NCBI GenBank assembly: GCA_025149125.1 | Contig: CP102272.1 | Span: 62,001-126,000, forward strand | DNA from: [Clostridium] asparagiforme DSM 15981 | GTDB lineage: Bacteria > Bacillota > Clostridia > Lachnospirales > Lachnospiraceae | Reading direction: 5' to 3' | DNA: 64,000 nt | In this document: piece by piece, positions 8,000 through 15,912 of the stretch | How positions within the stretch are numbered: position 1 is the first letter of the stretch | How the letters are laid out: every line of letters starts with the position of its first letter | Notes under the pieces: generated by a model | What the model was told of the DNA's origin: nothing | Databases searched by the model: none | The model's input: only the letters and a program-made list of their open reading frames with translations | Position numbers and translations under genes: made by a program

Positions 8000-9445
8000 T
8001 CAGCCCTCGTCCTCCCAGCTGTAGCGCAGCACCGGCTTGCGGGCGGCGGTAACCTCGTCGGGCCGCCCGATGGGGGTGTTGTGGGGAGCGCTGTGGAGGG
8101 ACTGTGGATTGTCCAGGGCTTCCTGATAAATCTTGTGGAAAACTTCGATGGCCTCGTCCAGGGTCTCCCGGGATTCCGTCTCCGTTGGCTCCACCATCAG
8201 GGCTTCGTGGACGATCAGCGGGAAATACATGGTCGGCGGATGAATTCCGTAGTCCAGCAGGGACTTGGCGATATCCATAGCCGTCACGCCGTTTTCGTGT
8301 TTCAAATGCTCTAGGCTCATGACGAACTCGTGCATGCAGATCTCGTCGTAGGCCATCTCATAGACGTCGGAGAGCTTCACCCGCATATAGTTGGCGTTCA
8401 GCACGGCGTTCTCAGCCGCCGCCGGTATGCCCTCCCGTCCCAGGGTCAGAATGTAGGAAAGCGCCTTCACCACCACCAGGAAGTTGCCGTAGAACTGTTT
8501 TACCTTGCCGATGGAGCGCTCCTCTACGCCGAAGGAAAGGTTGCCGGCCTCGTCCTTCACCGGACGGCTTCCGGGCAGGAACTGCGCCAGGAACTCTTTG
8601 CAGCCCACCGGCCCGCTGCCGGGTCCTCCGCCTCCGTGGGGGGTGGAAAATGTCTTGTGCAGATTCAGATGTACCACGTCAAATCCCATATCGCCGGGCC
8701 TCACAATGCCCATGACGGCGTTTAGGTTGGCCCCGTCGTAGTAGCAGAGGCCGCCCGCCTGGTGCACGATCTCGGTGATCTCCAGGATATTTTTGTCAAA
8801 TAAACCCACGGTGTTGGGGTTGGTCAGCATGAGTCCGGCCGTGTCCTCGCCCACCGCCTGCCGCAGCTGATCTAAGTCCACGCAGCCGTCCTCCCGGGAG
8901 GGGATGCTGACCACCTGGTAACCGCACATGGCGGCGCTGGCCGGGTTGGTGCCGTGGGCGGAATCCGGGACAATGATCTTGGTCCGCTTCTCATCTCCCC
9001 GGTGTACGTGATAGGCTTTAATCAGCAGCAAGCCGGTGAATTCTCCGTGAGCGCCCGCCGCGGGCTCAAAGGTCATGGCATCCATGCCCGTGATCTCGCA
9101 CAGAAGCCGCTCCGCGTTCCAGAGAACCTCCAGCGCGCCCTGGACGGTGCTTAGGGGCTGAAGGGGATGAATCTTTTTAAAGCCCGGCAGGGCGGCGGCT
9201 TCCTCGTTGACTTTGGGGTTGTATTTCATGGTGCAGGAGCCAAGGGGATAGAACCCGTCGTTGACCCCGTGGGTGCGCCCGGCCATCTGGGTGTAATGGC
9301 GGCTGATTTCAGTTTCGGACATATGGGGCAGGCGCGGTTTGACGCTGCGCCGCATGTTGTCCTCCGGCGTAAACGCGGGAACGTCGCATGGCGGCAGCAC
9401 GCTCAGATGCCGGCCGTCGGCCCCTTTTTCAAATACCAGCTTCAT
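8000..9445 (-). CDS. gcvPB: Glycine dehydrogenase (decarboxylating) subunit 2, P-protein
   Basis: This is the catalytic half of the two-subunit P-protein. With GcvPA it decarboxylates glycine and passes the aminomethyl group to the lipoyl arm of GcvH. The PLP-binding lysine is in NLHKTFSTPHGGGGPG (about residue 265), preceded by the conserved YYDGANLNA. PLGSCTMKYNPK near residue 70 is another P-protein block. AAGGAGG precedes the ATG and the start lies two bases after the gcvPA stop, so the subunits are co-translated. Its 481 residues are normal for the split form found in Firmicutes. Confidence 0.96.
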   Translation of the reverse strand: MKLVFEKGADGRHLSVLPPCDVPAFTPEDNMRRSVKPRLPHMSETEISRHYTQMAGRTHGVNDGFYPLGSCTMKYNPKVNEEAAALPGFKKIHPLQPLSTVQGALEVLWNAERLLCEITGMDAMTFEPAAGAHGEFTGLLLIKAYHVHRGDEKRTKIIVPDSAHGTNPASAAMCGYQVVSIPSREDGCVDLDQLRQAVGEDTAGLMLTNPNTVGLFDKNILEITEIVHQAGGLCYYDGANLNAVMGIVRPGDMGFDVVHLNLHKTFSTPHGGGGPGSGPVGCKEFLAQFLPGSRPVKDEAGNLSFGVEERSIGKVKQFYGNFLVVVKALSYILTLGREGIPAAAENAVLNANYMRVKLSDVYEMAYDEICMHEFVMSLEHLKHENGVTAMDIAKSLLDYGIHPPTMYFPLIVHEALMVEPTETESRETLDEAIEVFHKIYQEALDNPQSLHSAPHNTPIGRPDEVTAARKPVLRYSWEDEG

Positions 9446-9447
9446 AA

Positions 9448-10794
9448 TCAGCCCACCTCCTTTTTCTCGGCGCTCAGCGCAATGGACACGATTTCAGCAA
9501 CCTGATCCATCTCTTCTTTGGTGTTCATCTCCGTGGCGCACCAGAGGATTTCTTGGTCCGACAGGGGCAGTCCGCCCAGGATTCCCCGGGCTTCAAGGGC
9601 GCTCAGCACGGCCTCTACGCTTCCCGCAGGCCCGGTGGTGACGAACTCGTGGAAAAACGGCTTGTCGTATTTGGGAGCCAGCCCGGCGGCGCTGAGGCGC
9701 TCTCTCAGATAATGTGCCTTGGACATGCACTGTCCGGCCGCTTCCTCCATGCCGTCCGCGCCCATTGCGGTCATGTAGACGCTGGCGGTCAATGCGCAGA
9801 GGGCCTGATTGGAGCAGATGTTGGAGCTGGCCTTCTCGCGGCGGATGTGCTGCTCGCGGGCCTGCAGGGTCAGCACGAAGGCGCGGTTGCCCTGGCCGTC
9901 TTTTGTCTCGCCCACGATGCGGCCCGGCAGTTTGCGGGTCATGGCGGCCGTAGCGGCCATGAATCCCAGGTAGGGGCCGCCGAATGCCAGGGACATGCCC
10001 AGGGGCTGGCCGTCGCCCACCGCGATATCGGCCCCGCACTCAGCCGGGGTCTTTAACAGCGCCAGGGAAATGGGATTGCAGCCCATGATGAATTTGGCTC
10101 CGGCTTCATGGGCGATCCGTCCTAAGCTGTCCGCGTCCTCCAGACAGCCGTAGTAGTTGGGCTGCTGCATGTAGAAGCAGGCGGCCTGGGGATCGGCGGC
10201 TAGAAGCTCTGCTAAAGCGTCCGCATCCGTGACCCCGCCGGTTTCCGGCACCACCACTACCTTGGCGTTGCTGCCGAAGCAATATGTTTTCACCACCTGG
10301 ATCACGTCCGGGTGGGAGGCGGCGGAAATGTATACGGTGCTGCGTTTCCGGTCCCGGCACATGGCCGCCGCTTCCGCTGCTGCGGTGGCTCCGTCGTAGA
10401 CCGAGGCGTTGGACGCGTCCATGCCGGTGAGCTCGCAGATCATGGTCTGGTACTCGAAAATGGACTGTAAAATGCCCTGGCTGATCTCAGCCTGATAGGG
10501 CGTGTAGGCGGTGACAAATTCTTCCTTGCCGGTAACGCTGCCTACGATGGCGGGTATGTAGTGGTTGTAAGCTCCGGCTCCGCGGAAAATGTGGCGGAAC
10601 ACGGTATTTTTCTCTGCGGAATCCGCCATTTTCCGGATGACCTCCAGCTCGCTTAAGCCCTCCGGCAGATTGAGGCCGCTTTCCAGGCGGACCTGCTGCG
10701 GAATGTGGGAGAACAGGCCGTCGAAGCTGTCAAAGCCGATGGATTTCAGCATTTCCAGCTGCTCCTGTTCTGTGCCCGGTATGTAGCATCCCAT
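9448..10794 (-). CDS. gcvPA: Glycine dehydrogenase (decarboxylating) subunit 1, P-protein
   Basis: This is the structural partner of GcvPB and shares its PLP-enzyme fold but lacks the PLP lysine. Family blocks are YIPGTEQEQLEML at the N-terminus, FRGAGAYNHYIPAIV near residue 90, EISQGILQSIFEYQTMICELTG (split here as EISQGILQS and EYQTMICELTG) and FGGPYLGFMA. Its 448 residues match the family. AAAGGGGGA precedes the ATG. It sits between gcvH and gcvPB in the order gcvT-H-PA-PB. In the cytoplasm it forms an alpha2-beta2 complex with GcvPB. Confidence 0.95.
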   Translation of the reverse strand: MGCYIPGTEQEQLEMLKSIGFDSFDGLFSHIPQQVRLESGLNLPEGLSELEVIRKMADSAEKNTVFRHIFRGAGAYNHYIPAIVGSVTGKEEFVTAYTPYQAEISQGILQSIFEYQTMICELTGMDASNASVYDGATAAAEAAAMCRDRKRSTVYISAASHPDVIQVVKTYCFGSNAKVVVVPETGGVTDADALAELLAADPQAACFYMQQPNYYGCLEDADSLGRIAHEAGAKFIMGCNPISLALLKTPAECGADIAVGDGQPLGMSLAFGGPYLGFMAATAAMTRKLPGRIVGETKDGQGNRAFVLTLQAREQHIRREKASSNICSNQALCALTASVYMTAMGADGMEEAAGQCMSKAHYLRERLSAAGLAPKYDKPFFHEFVTTGPAGSVEAVLSALEARGILGGLPLSDQEILWCATEMNTKEEMDQVAEIVSIALSAEKKEVG

Positions 10795-10808
10795 GTTGTG
10801 TCCCCCTT

Positions 10809-11192
10809 TTATTCTTCGATTGTTTTTAAGAATGCCTCATAGGCTCCGGCGTCCATCAATTCCTCCTTGTCGGTGATATCGCTCACCTTGATGAACCAGG
10901 CGTCGTAGGGAGCTTCATTGATGGCTTCCGGGGTGTCCAACAGGTTGTCGTTGATGGCGTCCACCACGCCGGTGAGCGGGGAGTACACGTCGGAAACGGC
11001 CTTTACGGATTCCACGTCTGCAAAAGGCTCGCCTGCGGACACTTCGTCGCCGGCCTCAGGCAGATTCACAAAGACCAGATCGCCCAGCGCATCCTGGGCG
11101 TAATCGGACAGGCCCACAAGCGCGGTGCCGTCCTCCTGCATTTTGATCCACTCGTGGGATTTGGTGTACATTAAATCGTTGGGAAAATTCAT
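10809..11192 (-). CDS. gcvH: Glycine cleavage system H-protein
   Basis: This is the small lipoyl carrier of the system (127 residues). The lipoylated lysine is in [14 protein letters not shown] (about residue 63), the canonical ESVKA context. The N-terminal [13 protein letters not shown] and the [20 protein letters not shown] strand are typical. It shuttles the aminomethyl group from the P-protein to the T-protein and is then reoxidised by the L-protein; lplA downstream would load the lipoate. AGGAGG lies eight bases before the ATG. Confidence 0.97.
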   Translation of the reverse strand: MNFPNDLMYTKSHEWIKMQEDGTALVGLSDYAQDALGDLVFVNLPEAGDEVSAGEPFADVESVKAVSDVYSPLTGVVDAINDNLLDTPEAINEAPYDAWFIKVSDITDKEELMDAGAYEAFLKTIEE

Positions 11193-11240
11193 CGTATTAC
11201 CTCCTGGGGAAATTGTTTTAATAGTTTATGTTAAAATGGA

Positions 11241-12341
11241 TCAGGATCTCTTATAGAACGGCAGCTTGACGATCTCGGCGGCTACCCGGCGGCCTCTCAC
11301 GTCCACCTCCACCGCGGTGCCCGGCTCCTTGTAGGCGATATCCAGTAACGCCATGGCCACGGGATAGCCCAGATAGGGACAGTGGGTGCCGGAGGTGGTG
11401 ACGCCGATCGGTTCTCCGCCGGCGTACACGGCCTGGTGTTCCCGGACGATACCGCGGCCGGTCACCTTTAAGCCCACGCGCTTGCGGGTCAGGGGGCCTT
11501 TGGCCTCGATGGCCTTCTTGCCGATGAAGTCCTCTTTATCCATCTTGACGAACATGCCAAGGCCCGCCTCCTTGGGGGTGATGGCGTCGTCCATCTCGTG
11601 GCCGTACAGGGGCATGGAAGCTTCCAGGCGCAGGGTGTCGCGGGCTCCCAGCCCGCAGGGGATCAGTCCCTCGTCCCGTCCATGTTCCATGAGCAGACGC
11701 CACAGCCTGGGCGCATCCTCGGACGCCAGGTAGATTTCCACGCCGTCCTCGCCGGTGTACCCGGTCTTGGAGATGATGCAGTCCATGCCGTCGATGGTGC
11801 AGTGGAACTTGCAGGTGTAATATTTCTCCGGGATGTCCTCCTCCCTTGCCACCTTCCGTAAAATGTCCATGGCTTTGGGACCCTGCAGGGCCAGCTGGGC
11901 GACGGAGGCGGAGATGTCGGAGAGCTGGGCTTCGCCGGATACGTGGGCCTTCATCCAGGCGTAGTCCTTATCCTTGTTGGCCGCGTTTACCACGATGAAA
12001 TAGCAGTCGTCCCGCACCTTGTAGACGATGAGGTCGTCCACCACGCCGCCCTCCTCGTTGCACATGGGGCTGTAGCGGGCCTGGCCGCAGGCCATCACGG
12101 TGTAGTCGTTGGTCAGCAGATGGTTCAGGTTCTTTAACGCGTCGGGACCCTTTAAAATGATCTCGCCCATGTGGGAGACGTCGAACAGCCCGCATTTTGT
12201 GCGGACGGCCATGTGCTCCGCAATCACCCCCGTCCCGTACTGCACCGGGAGTAGGTACCCGGCGAAGGGAACGATCTTGCCGCCGCTCTCCACATGGATG
12301 TCATAGAGGGGCGTTTTTAAACCATTGGTTTCGGTTGACAT
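11241..12341 (-). CDS. gcvT: Glycine cleavage system aminomethyltransferase (T-protein)
   Basis: This enzyme transfers the methylene group from the aminomethyl-lipoyl H-protein to tetrahydrofolate and releases ammonia. Its 366 residues show the N-terminal KTPLYDIHVE block, FDVSHMGEI, the folate-site region around TGYTGEDGVEIY, and the C-terminal barrel with TSGTHCPYLGYPVAMA. A good AAAGGAGG lies before the ATG. It is the first gene of the gcv operon and its leader carries the glycine riboswitch, so the whole block should be induced by glycine. Confidence 0.96.
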   Translation of the reverse strand: MSTETNGLKTPLYDIHVESGGKIVPFAGYLLPVQYGTGVIAEHMAVRTKCGLFDVSHMGEIILKGPDALKNLNHLLTNDYTVMACGQARYSPMCNEEGGVVDDLIVYKVRDDCYFIVVNAANKDKDYAWMKAHVSGEAQLSDISASVAQLALQGPKAMDILRKVAREEDIPEKYYTCKFHCTIDGMDCIISKTGYTGEDGVEIYLASEDAPRLWRLLMEHGRDEGLIPCGLGARDTLRLEASMPLYGHEMDDAITPKEAGLGMFVKMDKEDFIGKKAIEAKGPLTRKRVGLKVTGRGIVREHQAVYAGGEPIGVTTSGTHCPYLGYPVAMALLDIAYKEPGTAVEVDVRGRRVAAEIVKLPFYKRS

Positions 12342-12432
12342 AGAAATTATCCTCCTTTTGTGTTCGGATCGTGTTTGCCGCGGGAAAAGCGGTAGTTGAG
12401 ACGTGCCGTGGGAAGTTTGTTAAATATAAAAC

Positions 12433-12468
12433 AAAAAGCGCGCAGACAACGGAATGTTGTCTGTGCGC
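12433..12468 (-). terminator. Riboswitch expression-platform terminator before gcvT
   Basis: On the - strand a 13-bp hairpin (GCGCACAGACAAC with GTTGTCTGCGCGC, one G-U pair) is followed by TTTTTGTTTT. It lies directly after the second glycine aptamer and about 90 bases before the gcvT start. Its first arm touches the closing stem of aptamer 2 (GACAGAG), so glycine binding should compete with hairpin formation, as in the known on-switch of Bacillus gcvT. Confidence 0.85.
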
Positions 12469-12620
12469 TCTGTCTCTTAACCTGAAAGATTGGGCTTCGT
12501 CGGTGCGTCATCGCTTTCCAGAGTTTCGTACGGTATCTGGTCCTTTTGCCTGAGAGTTTTTCGCATCCCCTTCGGCTCCGGGGCGAAAATCCATCCCGGC
12601 CTCTCCCAGATCCATCATCC
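12469..12620 (-). ncRNA. Tandem glycine riboswitch
   Basis: Reading the - strand from 12,620, the first aptamer has GGGAGAG, the GCCGAAGGGG core, CTCTCAGGCAAAAGGAC and a closing CAGA. The second begins at ACTCTGGAAAG, with CACCGACGAAG, TCTTTCAGGTTAAGAGACAGAG split across stem and core. These are the conserved core words of the paired glycine aptamers known upstream of gcvT in Bacillus and Clostridia. The aptamers are joined by a short linker (about 12,523-12,531). Position and order before gcvT fit glycine-dependent activation. Confidence 0.92.
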
Positions 12621-12645
12621 GAATTTATACGGTTTTCATAAATTA

Positions 12646-12674
12646 ATCTTATCATAGGATGGATTTCCCGTCAA
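12646..12674 (-). promoter_or_regulatory. Sigma-A promoter of the gcv operon
   Basis: On the - strand TTGACG is separated by exactly 17 bases from TAAGAT. Transcription would start about 25 bases before the glycine riboswitch. No other good promoter is seen between the riboswitch and the divergent DUF3881-like gene. Confidence 0.75.
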
Positions 12675-12888
12675 CATATACATGCCGCGTCTTTTGTAGA
12701 AAATGGACGCCCGATTTTTCCGTCTCCGTTTAAAAAAAGGGCTGGTAATCCTGGGGGAAGTAGTATATAATGAGCGGAGGAACACGGGGGCGACGGATTT
12801 TGATCAGATCGCCTCTTTATTTGAATGGTGATGGGCCGCCGGCGCAGCTTGCGGGCCATTGTTGTCAGGAAGAAAGAAGGTGACGTGG

Positions 12889-13761
12889 ATGCACAAGTTT
12901 ATGCGCACGGTTGGATTCAGTATGTACCAGAAAAAGCGGGATATGGAAGCGCTCTTAAAGGAGCTTGCCGCCCAGGCGGTGCGCACCGGCAGACTGGCGG
13001 AGAAGGACGGCAGTATGTTCTGCGAGCTGCGGGCCGAGCTGGCGGACGATATGGGCGTGGTGCTTGCCGGTGAGATGGACGAGGAAGGGAACTTCAGCCA
13101 GGAGTATTATTTCCCTTACGTGAAGAATACCGGGATTAGCTCTGCCGCCGAATGTTCCATCCAGCGTCACGCGGAGAAAGAGACCTACGCCGGGCTTTTG
13201 GACGAATACCGGGTGGGCATTTCCCTGATCTTTTATATGGAGAATTCCCTGGAGTACCGTCTGCGCAGACAGAACAAAGAGGTGACCGAGGCCAAGGGCG
13301 TTTCCCTGACCGGTCTGGCGGTTCAGGGCAAGATCCTTCTTCCGGTGCAAAAGACCAGGCAGCAGGCGGAGAACAGCCGCCAGGAGTCAAGGAAGCGGAC
13401 GCGGCTCATCGAGGCGGCGAAGAACGGGGACGAGGACGCCATTGAGACGTTGACCATCGAGGACATCGACCTGTACTCCATGGTGTCCAGGCGGATTGCA
13501 CACGAGGACGTCTACTCCATCATCGATACCTGCTTCATGCCCTGCGGCGTGGAATGCGACCAGTACGCGGTGATCGGCGAGATCACGGACATGGAGATCA
13601 AGACCAACCGCATGACCGGCGAGGAGGTCTATAATCTGAAGCTGGACTGCAACGACATGCAGTTTTACGTGGCCATCAACAAGAAGGATCTGCTGGGCGA
13701 ACCCCTGCCGGGCCGCAGGTTCAAGGGCCAGGTTTGGATGCAGGGCACGGTGGAATTTTGA
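12889..13761 (+). CDS. DUF3881-like conserved Lachnospiraceae protein of unknown function
   Basis: The reading frame is open from 12,859, but GAAGGTG lies just before the ATG at 12,889, giving MHKFMRTVGFSMYQKK as the N-terminus and about 290 residues. I recognise it as resembling the DUF3881 family of Clostridia, which has no assigned function. No signal peptide or membrane segment is present. It is a soluble protein with a basic Gln/Arg/Lys-rich linker (about 160-185) and a C-terminal part ending in FYVAINKKDLLGEPLPGRRF, which looks like a small beta-barrel. It is transcribed away from the gcv operon and towards the tRNA locus. Confidence 0.75.
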   Translation: MHKFMRTVGFSMYQKKRDMEALLKELAAQAVRTGRLAEKDGSMFCELRAELADDMGVVLAGEMDEEGNFSQEYYFPYVKNTGISSAAECSIQRHAEKETYAGLLDEYRVGISLIFYMENSLEYRLRRQNKEVTEAKGVSLTGLAVQGKILLPVQKTRQQAENSRQESRKRTRLIEAAKNGDEDAIETLTIEDIDLYSMVSRRIAHEDVYSIIDTCFMPCGVECDQYAVIGEITDMEIKTNRMTGEEVYNLKLDCNDMQFYVAINKKDLLGEPLPGRRFKGQVWMQGTVEF

Positions 13762-13796
13762 CTTGATTTTTTTTGAAAAATAGGATACTATAGAAA

Positions 13797-13828
13797 GCGG
13801 ACCATACGGCGTATGCCGTATGATCCGC
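13797..13828. repeat. Inverted repeat between DUF3881-like gene and tRNA-Arg
   Basis: The arms GCGGA-C-CATACGGC and GCCGTATG-A-TCCGC flank a 4-base loop, 14 positions with one mismatch pair. There is no T-run after it. It lies about 20 bases before the tRNA and could be the terminator of the upstream gene or part of the tRNA promoter region. Confidence 0.5.
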
Positions 13829-13848
13829 GTAGTATATTTATAAGAGAT

Positions 13849-13891
13849 GTTTCTGTAGCTCAGCAGGATAGAGCGTCCGCCTCCTAAGCGG
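13849..13891 (+). pseudogene. tRNA-Arg(CCU), 5' half left of the integrated element
   Basis: The bases from GTTTCTG (acceptor strand) through the D-arm TAGCTCAGCAGGATAGAGC and anticodon stem TCCGC with loop CTCCTAA are an intact tRNA 5' half. What follows (GCGGCAGATTGTTCGATTCC) only loosely mimics a tRNA 3' half: the T-stem and acceptor do not pair. The true 3' half is at 45,568-45,609. Joining the two gives a perfect cloverleaf: acceptor GTTTCTG with CAGGAAC, anticodon stem TCCGC with GCGGA, T-stem AGCGG with CCGCT. The gene is therefore split by the conjugative element. Confidence 0.88.
13881..13891 (+). repeat. attL core of the conjugative element
   Basis: CTCCTAAGCGG covers the anticodon loop and the 3' anticodon-stem strand of tRNA-Arg(CCU). 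It recurs exactly at 45,568-45,578. The flanking bases differ on both sides, which fixes the shared core at 11 bases. Confidence 0.85.
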
Positions 13892-13941
13892 CAGATTGTT
13901 CGATTCCTTCGAGCAGTGAAAATTGCATAAATCTTAAAAAT

Positions 13942-14018
13942 GTCTCAGTAGCTCAGCTGGATAGAGCACACGCCTCCTAAGCGTGGGGTCGGAGGTTCAA
14001 ATCCTCTCTGGGACGCCA
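13942..14018 (+). tRNA. tRNA-Arg (anticodon CCU), carried by the element
   Basis: This is a complete cloverleaf of 77 bases including encoded CCA. The acceptor GTCTCAG pairs with CTGGGAC, the D-arm is AGCTCAGCTGGATAGAGC, the anticodon loop CTCCTAA gives CCU for AGG codons, and the T-loop TTCAAAT sits in the stem GGAGG/CCTCT. It lies 50 bases inside the left end of the conjugative element and differs in sequence from the split host tRNA. No clear promoter lies in the 50 bases before it, so it may be transcribed from the host tRNA promoter. It is followed by a strong terminator. Confidence 0.95.
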
Positions 14019-14026
14019 GAAAGCAC

Positions 14027-14064
14027 CGCTGCAAGCCTTTTTTCGGGGTTTGCAGCGTTTTTTT
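14027..14064 (+). terminator. Terminator of the element-borne tRNA-Arg
   Basis: CGCTGCAAGCC pairs with GGGTTTGCAGCG (one G-U) and is followed by a run of seven T. It starts nine bases after the tRNA CCA end. Confidence 0.85.
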
Positions 14065-14073
14065 GTTCCTCCT

Positions 14074-14111
14074 TCTCCCGGTAATTTCACTTCCGTTACC
14101 GGGAGATTTTT
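14074..14111 (+). terminator. Second hairpin terminator after tRNA-Arg
   Basis: TCTCCCGGTAA and TTACCGGGAGA form a perfect 11-bp stem around an 11-base loop, followed by TTTTTAT. It would insulate the integrase region from tRNA transcription. Confidence 0.75.
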
Positions 14112-14130
14112 ATACGCCGCATGATGTATA

Positions 14131-14193
14131 TTTGCTAATTGGACTCGAACGCTTTTCAGAAATTTGCTAAGAAAATTCTGCGTTTTGCTAATT
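14131..14193 (+). promoter_or_regulatory. Putative left arm-type integrase binding sites
   Basis: Three direct copies of TTTGCTAA(T/G) occur at 14,131, 14,163 and 14,184, between the attL core and the integrase stop. The same word occurs twice near the right end at 45,412 and 45,423. Short direct repeats flanking the core on both sides are the usual layout of arm sites for tyrosine integrases. This is inferred from pattern only. Confidence 0.5.
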
Positions 14194-14205
14194 CGATTTT
14201 TCGGA

Positions 14206-15600
14206 TCACTTTGCCGGGGCTTGCGCCGCTATTAGGGCTGCGAGCGCACTCGCCAGCTCCGGCGACTTCTGAAGCTGCTCCACAAGGCTTTCAAGGTCCA
14301 GGGTCGCAGGCTCCGATTTTACCGGTTCCTCCGGCGGACGGACGTTGCGAAGATCAGGCTTGGCATAGAAGGCAGTCTCGAATTTCTGAGCATTGACCTT
14401 TCTATCCTCGTCCAGAATGTGAGCATAGATACTGGTTATCATGTCAATCTCGGCATGGCCTGTATCGCCCTGGGTGGCTTTCAGATCGCCGTGGTTGAGT
14501 TTCAGTTTGTAGGTGGTACTGGAATGACGGAGAGAATGAAAGACCACCTTCGGCAGCCCTGCGTCCTCACGGAGCTTTGCAAACTCTTTGAGGATGATCC
14601 GATCCTCGCAGGGCCGTCCATTGGGAAGTGCCACCACCAGATCGAAATCTTGATACTCGTCGCCCAGGAAGCCTTTCAACTCGTCCTGGGACTTCTTCCA
14701 TTCCCGCAGGATGTAAGCCAGCGTTTTCGGCAGCCACACCTTACGGATACTGGAATCGGTTTTCGGCTTTTTCAGAACAATTCTTGTGCTGGTGTTCGGC
14801 ATGAGCGGAGTGAAGATGTAATAGATATCCTTCTCACCCAGCGTTTCAATCGCCCGTTTGGAAGCCCTCGTCAGCTCCTTGTCGATGTAGACATAGGCAT
14901 TATCCGCTGCAATATCTTCATCGGAAATATGGACGTTCTCCCAGGTCAGCCCCAGGATTTCACCCATACGCAGAGAGCAGGCAAAGGAAAGGTTCATTGC
15001 CACATAGAGCTTGCTGTCCGTGCATTTGTCCAGGGCAAGACGGATCATATCCGCCGTCCAGATATCCCGTTTCGCATACTCCGTTTTCGGGAGGATCACA
15101 TTGTCAAAGGGATTTCTTGCAATGATTTCCCATCGTACCGCCTGCTTAAACGCACACCGCAGGAGCTTGATGATCTTTTCAATGGTTTTGTCGCTGACAT
15201 AGGTGGTAACGGCCTTTCGGGTCTTGGTAGACACCGACTTGGTTTTCTGCAAGGTCTGGATATAACCGTCAACCGCACGGGGAGTAACCGCCTGTACCTC
15301 CATATCACCGATGATCGGATTGATATAGTTCGCAATCAGTGCCGTTTGGCCGTCATACATAGACACGCCCCATTTCTTTTCTCCGTAAAGAGATACGAAG
15401 TCATAAAGGAACTCGGTGATCGTCTGATTGCTTGGAGGGAGAAAAGTTCCCGTGTGCTGCTGATTTTCGATTTCCGCCTTGCGCTTCAAGGCCTCCTTGT
15501 GGGTATGCCAGGTTTCCCACTTCTGTTTGGTTTCTCCGTTTTCGTCCACATAGTTGTAAACAACGGAATAGTTTTTCTTTCGCTTGATTATAGATGCCAT
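14206..15600 (-). CDS. int: Site-specific tyrosine recombinase (integrase)
   Basis: This enzyme integrates and excises the element. With the start at 15,600 (MASIIKRKKNYSV, preceded by AAGGAAG) it has 464 residues; the frame is open eight codons further upstream but without a ribosome site there. Domains are an N-terminal arm-binding region, a SAM-like core-binding domain (about 60-160) and the catalytic domain. Catalytic residues are Arg211 in SLRMGE, His355 and Arg358 in HSLRHSS, a histidine in DTGHAEIDM, and the nucleophile Tyr392 in TSIYAHIL. It is transcribed towards the left end, downstream of the excisionase-like gene. The target deduced here is the anticodon loop of tRNA-Arg(CCU). Confidence 0.95.
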   Translation of the reverse strand: MASIIKRKKNYSVVYNYVDENGETKQKWETWHTHKEALKRKAEIENQQHTGTFLPPSNQTITEFLYDFVSLYGEKKWGVSMYDGQTALIANYINPIIGDMEVQAVTPRAVDGYIQTLQKTKSVSTKTRKAVTTYVSDKTIEKIIKLLRCAFKQAVRWEIIARNPFDNVILPKTEYAKRDIWTADMIRLALDKCTDSKLYVAMNLSFACSLRMGEILGLTWENVHISDEDIAADNAYVYIDKELTRASKRAIETLGEKDIYYIFTPLMPNTSTRIVLKKPKTDSSIRKVWLPKTLAYILREWKKSQDELKGFLGDEYQDFDLVVALPNGRPCEDRIILKEFAKLREDAGLPKVVFHSLRHSSTTYKLKLNHGDLKATQGDTGHAEIDMITSIYAHILDEDRKVNAQKFETAFYAKPDLRNVRPPEEPVKSEPATLDLESLVEQLQKSPELASALAALIAAQAPAK

Positions 15601-15620
15601 ATCGTTCTTCCTTTCTTGGA

Positions 15621-15827
15621 TCACAGGTCGAGGGAGTCAAGCCACTCGTCAAATGACCGCTTGGAAATGCGTATGGCGTTACCAATTCGCACGATTTTGA
15701 AGTGCCCTTCTTTTACAAGGATATATGCGGAAGTTCTTCCGATGCCCAGAATTTGAGCAATATCGTCAACCGTATATGTCCTTCTTTCAGGGGTTTCTTT
15801 CTTCGTGCCGTTCCATGTTTGAGACAT
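15621..15827 (-). CDS. Excisionase-like winged helix-turn-helix protein (left copy)
   Basis: This 68-residue DNA-binding protein of the excisionase/MerR-like helix-turn-helix family contains YTVDDIAQILGIGRTSAYIL followed by VRIGNAIRISKRSFDEWLDSL. The last block is the wing and C-terminal helix typical of such proteins. It lies 20 bases upstream of the integrase start in the same direction, the usual Xis-Int order. A close paralogue sits at the other end of the element (45,132-45,329). It should steer recombination towards excision and may also repress its own promoter. It is either Xis or a regulator of int. Confidence 0.85.
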   Translation of the reverse strand: MSQTWNGTKKETPERRTYTVDDIAQILGIGRTSAYILVKEGHFKIVRIGNAIRISKRSFDEWLDSLDL

Positions 15828-15852
15828 GAGAACCCCCTTTCAGTTATGAAAA

Positions 15853-15912
15853 GGAACAGCACGAATATGTGTGGGTAATATAACTTCCACTATAATTTTA
15901 CCGTGCTGCTCC
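15853..15912. promoter_or_regulatory. Imperfect inverted repeat in the xis promoter region
   Basis: GGAACAGCACG and CGTGCTGCTCC (10 of 11 pairing) enclose 38 bases of AT-rich sequence with TATAAT-like words on both strands. It lies 26 bases upstream of the excisionase-like start. A promoter with an operator pair is the likely role. The rest of the 527-base gap (15,828-16,354) shows no convincing gene; its open frames lack ribosome sites and family motifs. Confidence 0.45.

Noticed and set aside
13849-13920. Counting the left tRNA as a functional gene
   Set aside because: After the core its T-stem and acceptor do not pair properly, and the matching 3' half is found at the other end of the element.
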